DNA of 64,000 nt from Oscarella lobularis (taxonomy: Eukaryota; Porifera; Homoscleromorpha; Homosclerophorida; Oscarellidae). Below, one piece after another: positions 29,380 through 41,084 of the stretch. The stretch's first letter is position 1. The number at the start of each line of letters is the position of its first letter. The notes beneath the pieces were generated by a model, which was given only the letters and a program-made list of their open reading frames with translations, did no database searches and was not told the origin of the DNA. The position numbers and the translations under genes were made by a program. Location of the stretch: NCBI RefSeq assembly GCF_947507565.1, contig NC_089179.1, forward strand, positions 2,497,747 through 2,561,746. Reading direction: 5' to 3'.

Positions 29380-32017
29380 ACGGTTCCTTTATTGCTCAAC
29401 GCGCACAGATAACTTGAAGCCATGCAGACATACAGACATAGACAGAAAAAAGGAATGCAGACACTGATTCAGTCATAATGTTACGCACGCATCGCTTGAA
29501 ATAAAGTGTTGCACTCACACGTTCTGCAAAGGAGACCTCAACGCAACGCAAAGACCACGCCCCCAGTGAAACACGTAAATTACACTCCCAATATCTCGCA
29601 ATGGCGACAATAATACACGACAGGGACGTAAGAGTTAATTAAACACGTTTCTCAACGAATTTCTAGCAAAAAATCAAATCACATGTCACCAGTTCCCTAC
29701 TGATTAAATTTTGTTCCAAATACCCATTTTTCATGTAGAGATGCTGCACGTGCGGATTCGTAAAGAGTGTCGTATTCAAAGCTCGTCAACGGCCTGTCAA
29801 CTTTGGCCGACTCAAGTACGGCAATGCGAAACCGGCTTCCACTTCATCAAACGTCTCGTCAGGGGGGAATGGAGTTTTTCACCGCACGCAGACTGTAGGG
29901 GGTACCATAGCTACTGTAGTTAGTAGCCAACGAAATAAATAATTTTAATTTTTCATGCAACTGTTTTCTCAATAAATGCCATTATGTTCTTTGTACCTTT
30001 CTACTTTAGACACATTTACTTTAGAGAATACTATTTTCAGCGAGCTATCCTTTACCTTAAAAAATGCCCTGCTGCCTTAAATAAAGCTGATTGACTTCTA
30101 AGCCCGGGTTTAGGATTCTAAAAATTTTTTTAAAATGGCAATGAATCAGAGCAGTAATTTACTTTGCTCTGAGAAATAGAAAGACTTTCCATAATTGATA
30201 AGGTTACTTCACTACTTTTCCAACCCGCTGGTCTAAAATACAGCAAAAATTTACTACCTAATGAATAACGTATATGAGAAGAGATTGTACGTAATAGAAA
30301 ACAAAATTACGTTCACATGCTCGTATCTAATATGCTTACACATGGCGGTCATAGAGTCCTCCTCGTCTTTCCAAAGAAGTCTCTGTGGAGCTACAAAAGA
30401 GAAAATAGGTAAAGCCACATCAGATTTTACAGCAAAAGCCTTTGCGTTGTCCTATTTCTTCTTTGCCTTTTGATAAAAATGGTCGTCTATTTGTAAGCAT
30501 TTCATTCTTGGGGTCTTACTTCTTCTGTTGGTTAAAATCTTGGACGCTTTTGTCTTTTGCAAAAAAATTACCAACATCTTTCTAACTTACACATACGTTC
30601 TTGCTAGAAATTAAAACTAAATAGAAACGTCAGATATTCAAACACAGATTATATCAACTGTTACCATCCTCCATTGCGGCGTTTTTTGATCGCGTTCTTC
30701 AGAGAAGAAGGAATAGCTACTTAATAAAACATTCAAAGCAGACTTTATTGACTCACGTTTCAGTTCCTAAAAATTGATAGTTAACAAATTAAATAATTTA
30801 AAGTTATGGTTTCGGTCACTTACCCGTTGTACATCGTCTAAAGTTGATATAACTTTTAATACCGTTGCTATTTAAATCGTATTCATTATTACTTTAATTA
30901 TTGGAAACAACTCACTTTGAAGATTGACTGCAATGAGCTTATATATAGCCAATTAAAATTTAATAAATAAATTAAATCGGTGGCATGTCCCCGATTGATT
31001 AACTCCGACGCTAGTTTCCTTTCGCCGCGAAAAAGCACACACGGTATCAGGCCACCTATTATTTATATTATTTAAAAAAGGAAAATATTTAAGAATTTAC
31101 TCACTGGTTTCGTGAAAGCAAATGCTCCGAATAACGTCGTTTATCATTGATTTTAGAGCTTTTGACACCCAAATTAAGACATCAATTAATTTTTTATTGA
31201 TAAAGTAATCATACATCCGGGAAGTTGTACTCCTCAATGTGAAGGCCAATTAAAAAGAAACCGTTTGCCAAGGGTGGATATTGACTGCAAGATTGCGGAA
31301 TTGCAACCGATTCCCCGGAGTTGATATATTTATCTTAATTCCAAAGTCAACGAAACATATTTTGTCGGGCAAAAACAAAATTCAAAGCAATCAATTGAAA
31401 GTTACGCCATACTATTCCTCTTGTGACTCTTTCAATTCGCATCTGACCCACTCCTCATCAACCCTGACAGCATAAATCTAAAAAAAATAAATTTTATTAA
31501 TATTTTTTCTCAGTCACTTGTCCCACACGAGAAATTAAGAGAAACGACTTTCGGGGCAACATCTATTGAGGCTTTCCTGAAGACTCTTCGTTTCACGGCG
31601 TAGTTTCTTGACTAAATTTCCGAAATTTTAAACTGATTTTAAATCTTCCAGTGGTCACGCAGTTTGCATAAAGTTATAAAGTATTGTTTGTAAGGCTTTT
31701 TTAAAATACTTCTATTTTACCAAAAAATCCTCTCAAATCTGAAAAGGGAGGGTTTTGAGACCCCATAGACCGCCTCTCCCTAAATCCGCCAGTAAACCAA
31801 TTTTTTTCCATGTACTGCAACTACCCACTCCTACCCGAATAGCACGCAAAAGTCCATAATGGTGAGCTGAAGAGAATTCGGTATCGGTCTTTCATTGTAG
31901 AGATCGGTAAACTAAGGTAATCATTAATTTATTCCAGTTCAGACAAATTTTCCGTAGCAAAAATCTTGGCCCATGAGCGTTGCTCCACCTTTTTCGTGCA
32001 AATTAGTTTCTGTCTAT
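29380..32017. other. AT-rich region without recognised genes
   Basis: About 2.6 kb of AT-rich DNA with only short chance frames (for example 29711-29923, 30261-30473 and 31281-31475). No repeats longer than about 15 bp or splice-linked exons were seen. Confidence 0.45.
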
Positions 32018-32109
32018 AGAGGGGTTTCACGCACGTGAGCAATTATGCTACTCCCCCGCGCCAGGGGACATCCGGGGTTTCAGCATAACTGTACTGTTGT
32101 AAAACAGGG

Positions 32110-34072
32110 AATGTCGAAGGGGTACCGAGCAGCCATCTCGGACATGCGTTGCCAAGAACGTTATGACCAGAAGTTGACGCTAATCGGCGGCGAGGATCCT
32201 TACGAATTGCCGCAATTCGCGTGGATTGATGACGTCGACGCTTGGCCGGCAATCACGTACATCCACATTGGGATGTATTTGGTGTACTCGCCGAGTTCCT
32301 ACACAAGCGAGGCTCTAATACAAGAGCCTCGATTGCTATCAGCGATTCGTCGCGGGTTGGGTCAATTGCGTCGTTGTTCGTGTAGGCGCGACAGACGATG
32401 TCCGCGTTGTCACTGCTAAGGTATATTAGGGTCTTGTCGTCCAAACAACTGCAACTAGATACGGAATAGGTTAAGTATTCGCAGCGAATGTCAGAGAAGC
32501 CATTGCAACCTTGGATTGCAGCGGAAACTTCGGGCAAAATTGTAGCCGTTCACTGCAACTGTATGGCCGGGATGGGAGAGGCTTGCTCACACGTGGCGTC
32601 GCTGCTTTGGGCGATAGAAGCGGGCTGTCGACTGCGAGATTCGTTGACGGTGACCCAGAAGAAGGCATACTGGGTTTTGCCACCTGCTGTTAGGGAAGTG
32701 CCTTACGCTAGAATCCGCGATATCAAATTTATTGGAAAGAAGGGCTCGGCATCAGCTATGCAAAGTCACTCGTGCAATGAAGAGAGTAGCGCCCCATGAG
32801 CATCATCCATTCTCAGTGAACGTTTTTGCAGCACTATTACGATCTCCTCGGAAAGGAAAAGGTCGTTCTTTGATGCACTGGCAGGCTGCAGCACGAAGCC
32901 GGCTGTTCTTGCAGTCAAACAAGAGTATCACGAACCGTTCATTCCGGCATCAATGCAGCCGAACTTGCCAAGTCCTCTGACGAATCTGTATGACGTAAAG
33001 CTTCTCAGCGCATCATATGTGGAACTGCTTGCGGCAGCCGAGACTGTCCGCATTGACGTGTCGAAGGAAAAATGCTTGGCGGTGGAAGAGATAACTCGAG
33101 AGCAGTATAAATCTCGTGTGTGGTACCGTACGGTCGTGTTTCAGCTTCAAAGTTGAAGGCAGTATGCTGCACGGACATTGCTACTCCAGCTCTGTCAGTG
33201 ATTAGCTCTGTCTGTCATCCCGAACTGAAGCGTTTTCAAACATCGGCTACGGCATGTGGATGCAAGCATGAAGAAGGAAGACAGGCATATATCCATCAAT
33301 ACACTCTCGCGCACGAGAACCATAACGTCAAAGATTGCGGGCTTTTCATTCATCCAGAGCTCCCATTTCTCGCTGCTACACCTGACGGAGTAGTTTCATG
33401 TACATGCTGTGACGAGGGCGTTCTGGAAGTAAAGGTAAGTTAACATTTTTTGACCCATTTAAATATACTTCTGCATTTTACTGTGCAGTGTCCATTTTGC
33501 AAACGCGATCAAATGATATCTGAAGCAGCCACAGATAAGTCGTTCTGCCTGCAGGCACTAGATGGTGGACAGCTTCGACTGAAAAGGAATCACAGTTACT
33601 ACTACCAGGTTCGGATCATTGAACTTCAATTACACGACTCATGCTATTGTTTGGGTAGGTTCAGTGCCAAATCTTTTGTACCCAGCGAGTATATTGCGAC
33701 TTCGTCCTGTGGACAAAGGACGACTTACATATAGAACGGATATATCCCGATGAAGAGTTCTGGCACGAATGCGTCGAAAAGGCTGAGAAGTTGTTCAAAC
33801 AAGCTGTTCTGCCGGAGTTAATGGGCAAATGGTTCACAAGAATCGCGCAGCCTTCAGCAGACGAAGTATCTGCCCATTTTTTTGTCAGCCCTGATCTTAT
33901 GTGCTACTGCCGTAAGCCGGATGATGGAACACTATCGCTCCGGTGCGACAACGACCACTGCAAATATCGATGGTTTCACCTCGACTGTTTGAAGCTCCAG
34001 GCTACTTCCAAGTCTAAGAAGTGGTACTGCCCGCATTGCCGAAAAGAACGGAAAAAAAGAAGTCCTCCTTAG
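32110..34072 (+). pseudogene. ISL2EU second protein: SWIM zinc finger, YqaJ nuclease, PHD finger
   Basis: YqaJ is a lambda-exonuclease-like PD-(D/E)XK fold; its job in ISL2EU transposition is unknown. Exons in order read QKLTLIGGEDPYELPQFAWI and YTSEAL, then after a frameshift near 32316 the part up to 32420. An intron follows, then the SWIM motif VHCNCMAGMGEACSHVASLL (32461-32799). The YqaJ region (33110-33435) has ALSVISSVCHPELKRF, PFLAATPDGVVSC and GVLEVK before a GTAAGT intron. Further exons start at 33488 and 33660 (CDFVLWTKDDLHIERIYP). The protein ends in a PHD finger (CYCRKPDDG, CDNDHCKYRWFHLDC, WYCPHCRK). A base is missing near 33131. The N-terminal SAP-like part is not seen here; compare 63639. 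Confidence 0.75.
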
Positions 34073-34112
34073 TAGATCTTGGCGTTAACGAGAATTGTAT
34101 TGGCACGGCCTG

Positions 34113-35570
34113 TCATTCTCTGAGTACGACAGAATTACAAAGATTTACCAAGCCGCAGCATACTCTAACTATTCTATCTAGCATAGGTAAGTCACCGTTT
34201 ACCGCCATGGCAGCATCGATAGGATGCGTTTCACTGAGAATTGAAAATTTCTGCCTAATGACTTCAATGACTCTTTCCACATGAATTCTGACGTTGGCAA
34301 TGCGACGAGTTTCTTCGACTTCAATTCCTGTGAGCTGCTTCTTCCCCCGAGTCCATGCTGGAGTTGTGACACGAGCACAGTATAGTCCGACTGACTCTTC
34401 GATGTCAAACCCTCTGTCAGCGAGCAGTGTCCCCAGGAAGTAGATTGTCCAATATCGAGTTGTTTTCGGTGAGTCTCTTGTCACTTACTCGACCACCCCA
34501 TCCCTGTGATATATAACTAACAGTTCCTTGTGGGGTTATGCCAATTAAATACTTCACTGTGTTGTGGCGTTTATAGGAACTAAACGTTTGGGCTCTGGCA
34601 AGCAAATTGGTAGGCCTCTCGAGAAACACCTCAAAGCAGTCGATGATCACGACACACGAGGGGCAGTGCTTCACAAAGTCCATCGGCAGAGTTGCTCTCA
34701 GAACGTCCCTATCGGGCCATACTATGACATCCGCGAGTGCTGTATACAGGACATAAATGGTATCGACGAGTATTCGATGAATTGTGCTTCTGCTCACAGC
34801 AAATCGGAATGAAAGATCTTCCAGTCTTAGTCCCAACCTCAGCCTCATCATAGTCATCGGCAGATGCTGAAATGACGTGACAGATCGGCGGTTGCGGAGA
34901 TCTGGCTGTATATACTGTAATAGAATATTCAGTAGTTCCCACGTTGGCAGGCCGGTGTGGAACAATACTTTTCGATCATCGCCTTCGAAAGCAGATTCGT
35001 TGAGGGAAAGACGTTGACAGGCACGTTCCGTTTCAGATAAGTGCGCCTTGGTCTCTTCAAGCTCCTGCTGAAGGGCATCAATGTCTCTCTGGGACAAATC
35101 CGTCTGGCAGCCGGTCCCAAGTTCTTCCTCGCAATGTATCTCGCCTTGGTCAACCGATGACGACTCCTCGTCACTCATATCTAGCTTTGTACGCTTTGCC
35201 CGTCGGTTCTGCATCCTTTCATGGCGTCGCATATCGGGCTACTCGAATGTCCGTGGGGTATCGTACCCGAGATTTCTCGTGGGAACCCAGTCGAGATTTC
35301 TCGTGGGAACCCAGTCGGGATTTCCAGTATCCGCGAGATTGGAGGGTTGTCCGGTGATAAAGTGATCGCTACAGACCCGTACGTGTCGGTGAGAAGCCGG
35401 TTTGATGTCTGAACGATGGATGGCATTTAGCCACTTCCGCCGACGCTCCCCGATCAATCTGGCCATTTCCTCACCACGGTGAGTCAGAACTGTAGGCAGA
35501 CAAAAAACCGTTTCGTCTTGTCTCTGTTAGACCGATTCCTGCAGCCAACAAACGCACACAAGTGCACCAT
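34113..35570 (-). pseudogene. ISL2EU transposase: THAP finger + DDE_Tnp_4
   Basis: From ATG 35570, the THAP zinc finger starts LCAFVGCRN, breaks at the T6 run (minus strand, 35502-35507), and continues RRRKWLNAIHRSDI, VCSDHFITGQPSN. A 24-bp tandem duplication (WVPTRNL twice) lies at 35274-35322, and a TAG at 35239-35241 follows in frame. Then come a coiled coil ([20 protein letters not shown]), an HTH ([20 protein letters not shown]), and the core: [14 protein letters not shown] (Asp), then, after a frameshift near 34420, [11 protein letters not shown] (Asp) and [15 protein letters not shown] (Glu). All catalytic residues remain, but three lesions inactivate the copy as written. Confidence 0.78.
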
Positions 35571-35655
35571 TTCGGCGAGAAAGTAACGAAGAGTTTCCCG
35601 GATGTCCACTGGCACGTGAATTAATTATCTAGGCTCCGCCTACTGAAACCCCTCT

Positions 35656-36052
35656 ATTTATTCAAGATACTCTTGTTTACGTACGGGCCACGGAAGATTG
35701 TCTTTGTCTGGTTCATGATGCGCTGCTGAAATCATGTCGGCTTTGCGTAGGCATACCAAATTCATCGCGACATTTTCTTCTTCAATTTCGTAAAAAATTC
35801 TGCACGGTGCGCTGTAAGGACACTTTCTTGTTGCTAGGCACCTGCAGCGTTTCACCGTTGACAAATGCGAAGTCATCTCTTCTGCTCTCAAGCAATTCCA
35901 AAGTAAGCTCATCTCGTCGAGGTCGAAGAAGATCAACCTCCAGTTCAGCAAGAGAAGCCGAAGTAGCCGAATCAAGTCCAAGTTCAAGAGCCATCGGAGC
36001 AACCTGCAGCACTGGAGCAACTCTCAGAACCCCAGGTGATCACGAGAAGTAG
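35656..36052 (-). CDS. uncharacterised acidic exon(s) at the ISL2EU border
   Basis: A protein-like frame on the minus strand reads ALELGLDSATSASLAELEVD, LLRPRRDELTLELLESRRDD and VSLQRTVQNFLRN (35992-35782). A second frame, LVCLRKADMISAAHHEPDKD, reaches a stop a few bases from the ISL2EU end. No family is recognised; it may be retroelement or host sequence cut by the insertion. Confidence 0.3.
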
Positions 36053-36249
36053 TCGTGCCTTTCGTCTTCCACATTGCTAATTGTTGAACGCGCAACCCTT
36101 TCCAAAGGGGCATACAGTCTTCAATGAATGTGTGCATGTTGCCCAGATATGCCCGTGGCTGTATATGGCGTCACCCAGAAAGTCATATGTAAACCCACAC
36201 ACCTGGGTACCTAAATACACTTAGCTTTCATATAACCCACACACTACAC

Positions 36250-36677
36250 GAACGAGCCTTCAATTTTTCTGGCCGTGACATGACAATAGCTGTGCAGGGA
36301 ATATTGTCCCTGCCAGGTTCTACAAACATCTGTACCAGTAGATTGTAAGTTTTTTAGCTCTTTCGTTAGGTAGGATACGCATACTTTATTACCTGAAATA
36401 GTTGGGCAACAGATGCCAAAATGAATGACGAGTCTGACGTTGCTAATATCAATGCCCTAAAGGTCATACGTCGTAAGGCAAAGACATCGCATTTAATCAC
36501 TTTGAATACCATTCCAAAGCCGATTGTCGCTATCACAATTCTCCTCTCGCGAACCCTGAACTCTTTCTCTACGTCTCGTCGTTTGAAGGAGCTCAGAGAG
36601 CGGTGGTGTACGTCTACAATTTTTGTCCTTTTATGAGACGCCAGTGACGACGCCTTGTCCTTTGTTCTCGCAAACAT
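36250..36677 (-). pseudogene. RecQ-like helicase C-terminal fragment
   Basis: RecQ helicases unwind DNA, and degenerate RecQ-like copies are frequent in invertebrate genomes. Motif V is clear (SFKRRDVEKEFRVRERRIVI, then ATIGFGM), ending at a possible donor. Short later exons give VIKYAYPT and, after an intron ending in GGTACAG, MFVEPGRDNIPCTAIVM, resembling the conserved GRAGRDG block with Arg-Ala lost. Only about a quarter of the domain is present. Confidence 0.5.
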
Positions 36678-36699
36678 TATTGTTTTTATAAAGAAGTGT

Positions 36700-37200
36700 A
36701 ATTTGAGTCATCTAAAGCAGATAAAAGATGAACCAGTCAAAGCTATACAGTAGAGGTAAAACCTCCTTTCCAAAAAATATAGTTTGCACGAACCGCATCT
36801 GTTTCTTCCTTTTGATATTGCTGCGATTAATAAGCCGCAGTACAAACACCTTACTCTTTGAATTATAATATTAATCATACACTGGGTTGCTGTGGCCGTC
36901 AAAATCATGACAGGAAAAAGGAAAAGACGTCTAAATTCCTACATTTGCATTTTAAAAAGGTCTTCAAGCATAACTTTTTCCAAGATGAAATAACAGATCA
37001 CTCAGGTGACAGGTCAACTGCACGTCGAAAATGCCATAAAAATCTCTATCTGTGTACTTCCAATTGTCAAACTTACAGTGTCAAGCTGAAGTAATGATAT
37101 CCGCTGATAGTGATCTACCTCTTGCGGATGCAGTAATCCTGTTGCACCTTTGCAATCAGTTTTTCCACCTAAGCGAAAGTAGTAGGAACAGTTATTGATC
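36700..37200. other. no gene recognised
   Basis: Short chance frames only (for example 36858-37094). Confidence 0.35.
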
Positions 37201-37202
37201 GG

Positions 37203-37747
37203 ATGGGGCTGTGGATTATCAGGTCCAAGTTAACGAATACGTCTGGCATCGCCACGCCGATCAACTGCGAACGAAGCATCCGTCTGTGGAGCAGGCAAGC
37301 GAATCCGTAGGAATGCCACATATTTCGGAATCGTTGGAGGGTGACTCGGGGCTCGATGAATCTCCGCAACTGCCCGACGTACCTTTGCGACAATCGTTTT
37401 CTTCGACCGAGGCGCCGGCCGCCGTCGACTCGCACGCACAGAGAACGACGACTGACTCTGACTCATCTTCAATTCCTTCGTCCTCCAGGACGACATCATC
37501 TCTAATTCCTTCGTCTTCAACGACGCAATCATCTACGCAGACAATGAAGCGCGCTGAGCAATCGACTCAGGAGACAACGTGCGTGGAAACGAAACCACCG
37601 GAGCGGGTATCGTCGTCGTCTGGCGTCGAAACGAACTCACCGGCGCGAGTAGAGGCGTCGTCTCGCTCCTCGTCTGGCGAAGGGACAGGAAAGCATCGCC
37701 TGTATCCCTTGCGGCAACGTAAGGCGACCGATAGGCTGAATCTGTAA
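37203..37747 (+). pseudogene. Ty3/gypsy Pol C-terminus
   Basis: The end of an integrase/Pol protein is visible: VQVNEYVWHRHADQLRTKHP, a long Ser/Thr-rich tail, and the characteristic LYPLRQRKATDRLNL before the stop. A purine-rich tract (AAGAGAAGAGA, 37758-37768) and a possible LTR follow. No reverse transcriptase lies upstream, so this is a 3' stub. Confidence 0.65.
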
Positions 37748-37768
37748 CGTTTTCGCTAAGAGAAGAGA

Positions 37769-37903
37769 TGTGGCGTATTCGTAGCCGGGAACTGCGCATG
37801 CTAAAAATAGTTAGGTCACGTGTGTGTCTGGATATAAAAGGGCTCGTTGGCACTCCAGAAATACAGACCCCATCGCAGGGCCTTAAACTAATACGTGTCA
37901 CTT
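37769..37903 (+). repeat. candidate partial or solo gypsy LTR
   Basis: It begins TGTGGCGTATTC right after the polypurine tract, contains GGATATAAAAGG as a TATA box, and could end near ACGTGTCA. No second copy was found in the window, so both borders are inferred from position. Confidence 0.35.
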
Positions 37904-38006
37904 ACCCAAGAAAACATTTCACAGAATGATTTTTGGTTTATTGGCCAGAGTCTCTTGTGACGTCGTTTTGGGTCAAGCGTGCTCAATCGTTATTGGGTCC
38001 TGCTTC

Positions 38007-38933
38007 CAGCCAGGGGGGTTGTGCGCTACTGCGCGCTAGAGACACACCTCTTTTTATAAGTCGTTTCTGCTCTAGCAGCATAAACCAATACGAACACTAA
38101 TTCGATGAGATGCTTTTGAAGGTAGATTACGGCGTGTGGGGTTGTGGTGACGTCCACTGGCTTCCTGCGCGACTTACCATCGTCTCACTTTTTCCGCGTC
38201 TACTCCATAAACCGTGATTGTTCTGCTTTCGCTTTTCTGCTAAATGTCTTTCTACTGCCTGTCTAAAAGTGGTCGATTTCTGATTTACAGTCCTACTCGT
38301 CTTCTAGTAGGCTTTCTTCAATGACGACGAATTTTAGGTACCAGAAGCCGACTCGAAAAGTGCCTAGTGCAAATAACCTAGTAGCTTACATCTTGTTTGC
38401 CACTTTAAGACTTCGGGCGGCAAAAAAGCGTCGTCGGGCGCTAAAGAATCGAGTCCTCACGCTCAGCTTCCGGCTACTAGATGAGCTACATCTGCTCTCT
38501 TCCACAATGACCACAGCTGGTTATTTGGACAAAGAGGGGTCAACGAAAAGTAATCCCGCGTTCGTAAGCCCGTTGTCGGTGCAGGTCAGCGCGGTTTGGA
38601 CCCAATCTGAGACGAATTGCTCTATAGTTAACTGCAAACAGCCTAACTAACAAGAGTGAATCAAAAATCGGCAGGCTTCAGCCTATCAGACGTCGATTTG
38701 AGCAATAAAACCTAGTAGACGCTTGAAAGTTTACGCCGGTTTGGCGTCGCAAAAGCGGCGGCTCACTTCTGCTAAACTATACGTTCGGTTGACAAAAACA
38801 CCGCTTGAGACTTCATTTCTTAATGTAACTAATATTGTGATGTAGCGAAATCAACGGACTGCTAATGAGAAACGTCGATTTTGAGGAATAGCTTTGTCTC
38901 TAGCGCGCGTTAGCGCACAACCCCTCCTGGCTG
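38007..38933. mobile_element. hAT-like non-autonomous element with GC-rich inverted ends
   Basis: The left end at 38007 starts CAGCCAGGGGGGTTGTGCGC and the right end is its inverted copy finishing at 38933; pairing extends about 38 bp to GCGCGCTAGAGACA. CAG starts and the 927-bp length fit hAT-type elements. An 8-bp duplication is not evident. The frame at 38321-38650 inside is unrecognised. Confidence 0.6.
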
Positions 38934-39951
38934 TGTTGTGCTAGCGCGCGTTCCGCGCTGCCCTACAACACGCTGGACCCAACTGATTCACGTGACCTCA
39001 GCCAGCCAATCATGGCCGAGCATTACAAATTCGTCCTGCTCGGTGCTGATTCGTTCGTTTGATGTAACGTGATAAAGACAACTATTTTTAGCCCTGCGTG
39101 TAATCGTAATGCGGGCTACCGATGCGAAGAACAAAAGGCGTTGCGACGAGCAAGAGGCGAATATTTGGTCGTCGTTTAGCGTGGGTTCGGTCCTTATCAC
39201 TTTTGGGCGCTTCCTTATCAATTCTATCAGCTACCATACATTAGTTGCCCATTTCGAATTCAGATTGGGTCCCGCTCATCGCGTGGTAAAACATACCTAG
39301 TGAAAGTTATTCCCGTTTTCTTGAGGTGATATTTCAGGCCGGCGTTGAGTGGCTCTTCACCAAGCTCGTGGGTGGGCGATGTGCGGCGCGACTAGTCGAA
39401 AGAGTTTTTCAAAAGTGACAGGAGGCATCCTGGAGTAAGCAAAAATCCGAAGTTGTGGAACCAATGCGCTGTAGGCTCCGTGAAGGGAGCGACACGAATT
39501 GCGCTGTCTCACCCACGTGGAACGCCGGCGACGAGATTGCCGCAGACTTTTGAATAAGACCCAAGTAGGTAAAAGACAACAATGAGCTCTTCAGCAGTGA
39601 AAATGGCCGAAAAAACAGCAGGAAGTGCAGCGGATTGTAGCTCTTCTTTAAAGCACGCTAAACAAATAGGCAGGAAGAAAAGTTACTGTGAATGGTCTAA
39701 CGCTACGTTGACGCAGCGCAACGCAGCGCTGACGCAACGCTCAACGCAACGCTCGACGTAACGCCAAGAAGATTGTTTATTGGCGCCCAATATCAACTAC
39801 TTAGTACCCTATACCGTTATATTTCCCCTCCTAAAACAGCTCAACACCACGTAAGAGGGAACTGCACACCAACACGGTCAAAACATCACGGGTACGGAAC
39901 AACAAAATCACGCAAGGAGCGCGGAGGGCGACGATTTCGCTGCAGCCGAGA
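38934..39951. other. no gene recognised
   Basis: It contains a run of short GACGCAACG-type repeats at 39700-39760 and nothing coding that can be supported. Confidence 0.35.
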
Positions 39952-40985
39952 CTACTGTGGCCCGAGCGTCGGAGACAGAGACGACCGAAGAGCAGGAGCA
40001 GGTTGCGCAGACAAAGATCCGCTAGGGGAACTTTGCGAGGCAGAAGAGGAAGATGAGGTAGAGGCTGATGGCTGACGGCTGCGGCGCAAATGGCGACGGT
40101 TTTGTCGGAGATGCGAGCACTTTGGCGTCTCCACCACATAGGAGCGTTGAGGAAGGATTGGCACAACTGTGCCATAGCCCCACGGCGCAAGCATAGTCGG
40201 TGGCTGAATGCGTACAGCGTCGGTGAACTGCAGTGGAGGGAGATCTTGAGCATTGCGGTTGTAATCGTAGGCTTCTTTCGCTTTTTTCTTGGCGAAGACG
40301 GCTTGCGTAGGAGGTGCCACCGAAGGCGCCAGAAGAGGAGCCGCCGTTGGCAGCATAGTACGTTTTGGACGAGAGAGAAGAACGTCTTTAGACTGAAAGT
40401 CAGCGGAATCGCCCGGTGCGGCAGCGTCGGCATGATCCAGAAATTCAAGGTGCACTTTGACACGTCCTAATCGCTGTCCCACAGGTGCCAATTTAGAGCG
40501 ATCGTACAGGAGAAGAGTGCGGGTTGTCGCCGTGACAGACGTATCCGGTGGTAGATCGCATTCGCGGATGATATCGCAGGTGGCGCTGGAATCGAGTTGA
40601 AACGCACGTTATGGCCATTGAGGTCAACCGTTGCTGTCAAATTCCTAGGAAACGCAGCCGTAGAGTCACCGAGCGCGTGAAGAGAATCCTGTTGAGAATC
40701 CGTGATGACCAGTAGTTGCTCTTCGAGCTCCTGAACGGGATCGCGTCGGACGAGGCGTTTCCGACACACTTGAGCAAAATTCTCGACGCCGCCGCAGTAA
40801 CAGCAGCATTGGTGACGAACCGCCGAGCAGAGCTTCGGACAATAGAGATGGTTTACATCGCAGACAGTAGTGGCAGTCGATAAGGCGCGGTCGAGACGTT
40901 GAGTTGCGAGAGGCGTTGTCGCTCTCATTATCGAACGTTCGAACGTGTTCGAACATTCATAGGGATTGGAACTTTCAAACGTGTT
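39952..40985 (-). pseudogene. Ty3/gypsy remnant: zinc knuckle, protease, integrase tail
   Basis: On the minus strand in order: a Gag zinc-knuckle region (CCYCGGVENFAQVC, ~40800), a linker (DPVQELEEQLLVITDSQQD), a retropepsin-like start with the active-site triplet as Asp-Ser-Ser (QLDSSATCDI), and then directly an integrase C-terminal region (PTQAVFAKKKAKEAYDYNRN, DLPPLQFTDAVRIQ, RRHLRRSRQ). Reverse transcriptase, RNase H and the integrase core are deleted. A frameshift lies at about 40600. This is an internally deleted dead copy. Confidence 0.65.
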
Positions 40986-41030
40986 CGAACGAGTTGGAAC
41001 GTTCAAATGGTTTCGAACGTTCGAACGTGT
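40931..41030. repeat. TTCGAACGTTCGAA palindrome cluster
   Basis: About seven overlapping copies of TCGAAC(A/G)TTC-type palindromes lie in 100 bp just upstream of the gypsy Gag remnant. They could form a cruciform or be simple expansions of a restriction-like palindrome. Confidence 0.6.
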
Positions 41031-41084
41031 CGTACGGCGGTTTCTCGCTCCAAAATTTTCACTACCCACGCCCCCTTTTAAATT

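Larger units (their letters stand above)
32018..35655. mobile_element. ISL2EU (IS4EU) DNA transposon
   Basis: The inverted ends AGAGGGGTTTCA (32018-32029) and TGAAACCCCTCT (35644-35655) are flanked by AT on both sides, the 2-bp duplication expected of this superfamily. As known for ISL2EU, the element carries two proteins: a YqaJ-nuclease protein (plus) and a THAP/DDE transposase (minus), here convergent with a 40-bp gap (34073-34112). Both frames have breaks, so the copy is damaged but nearly full length (3.6 kb). Confidence 0.82.
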
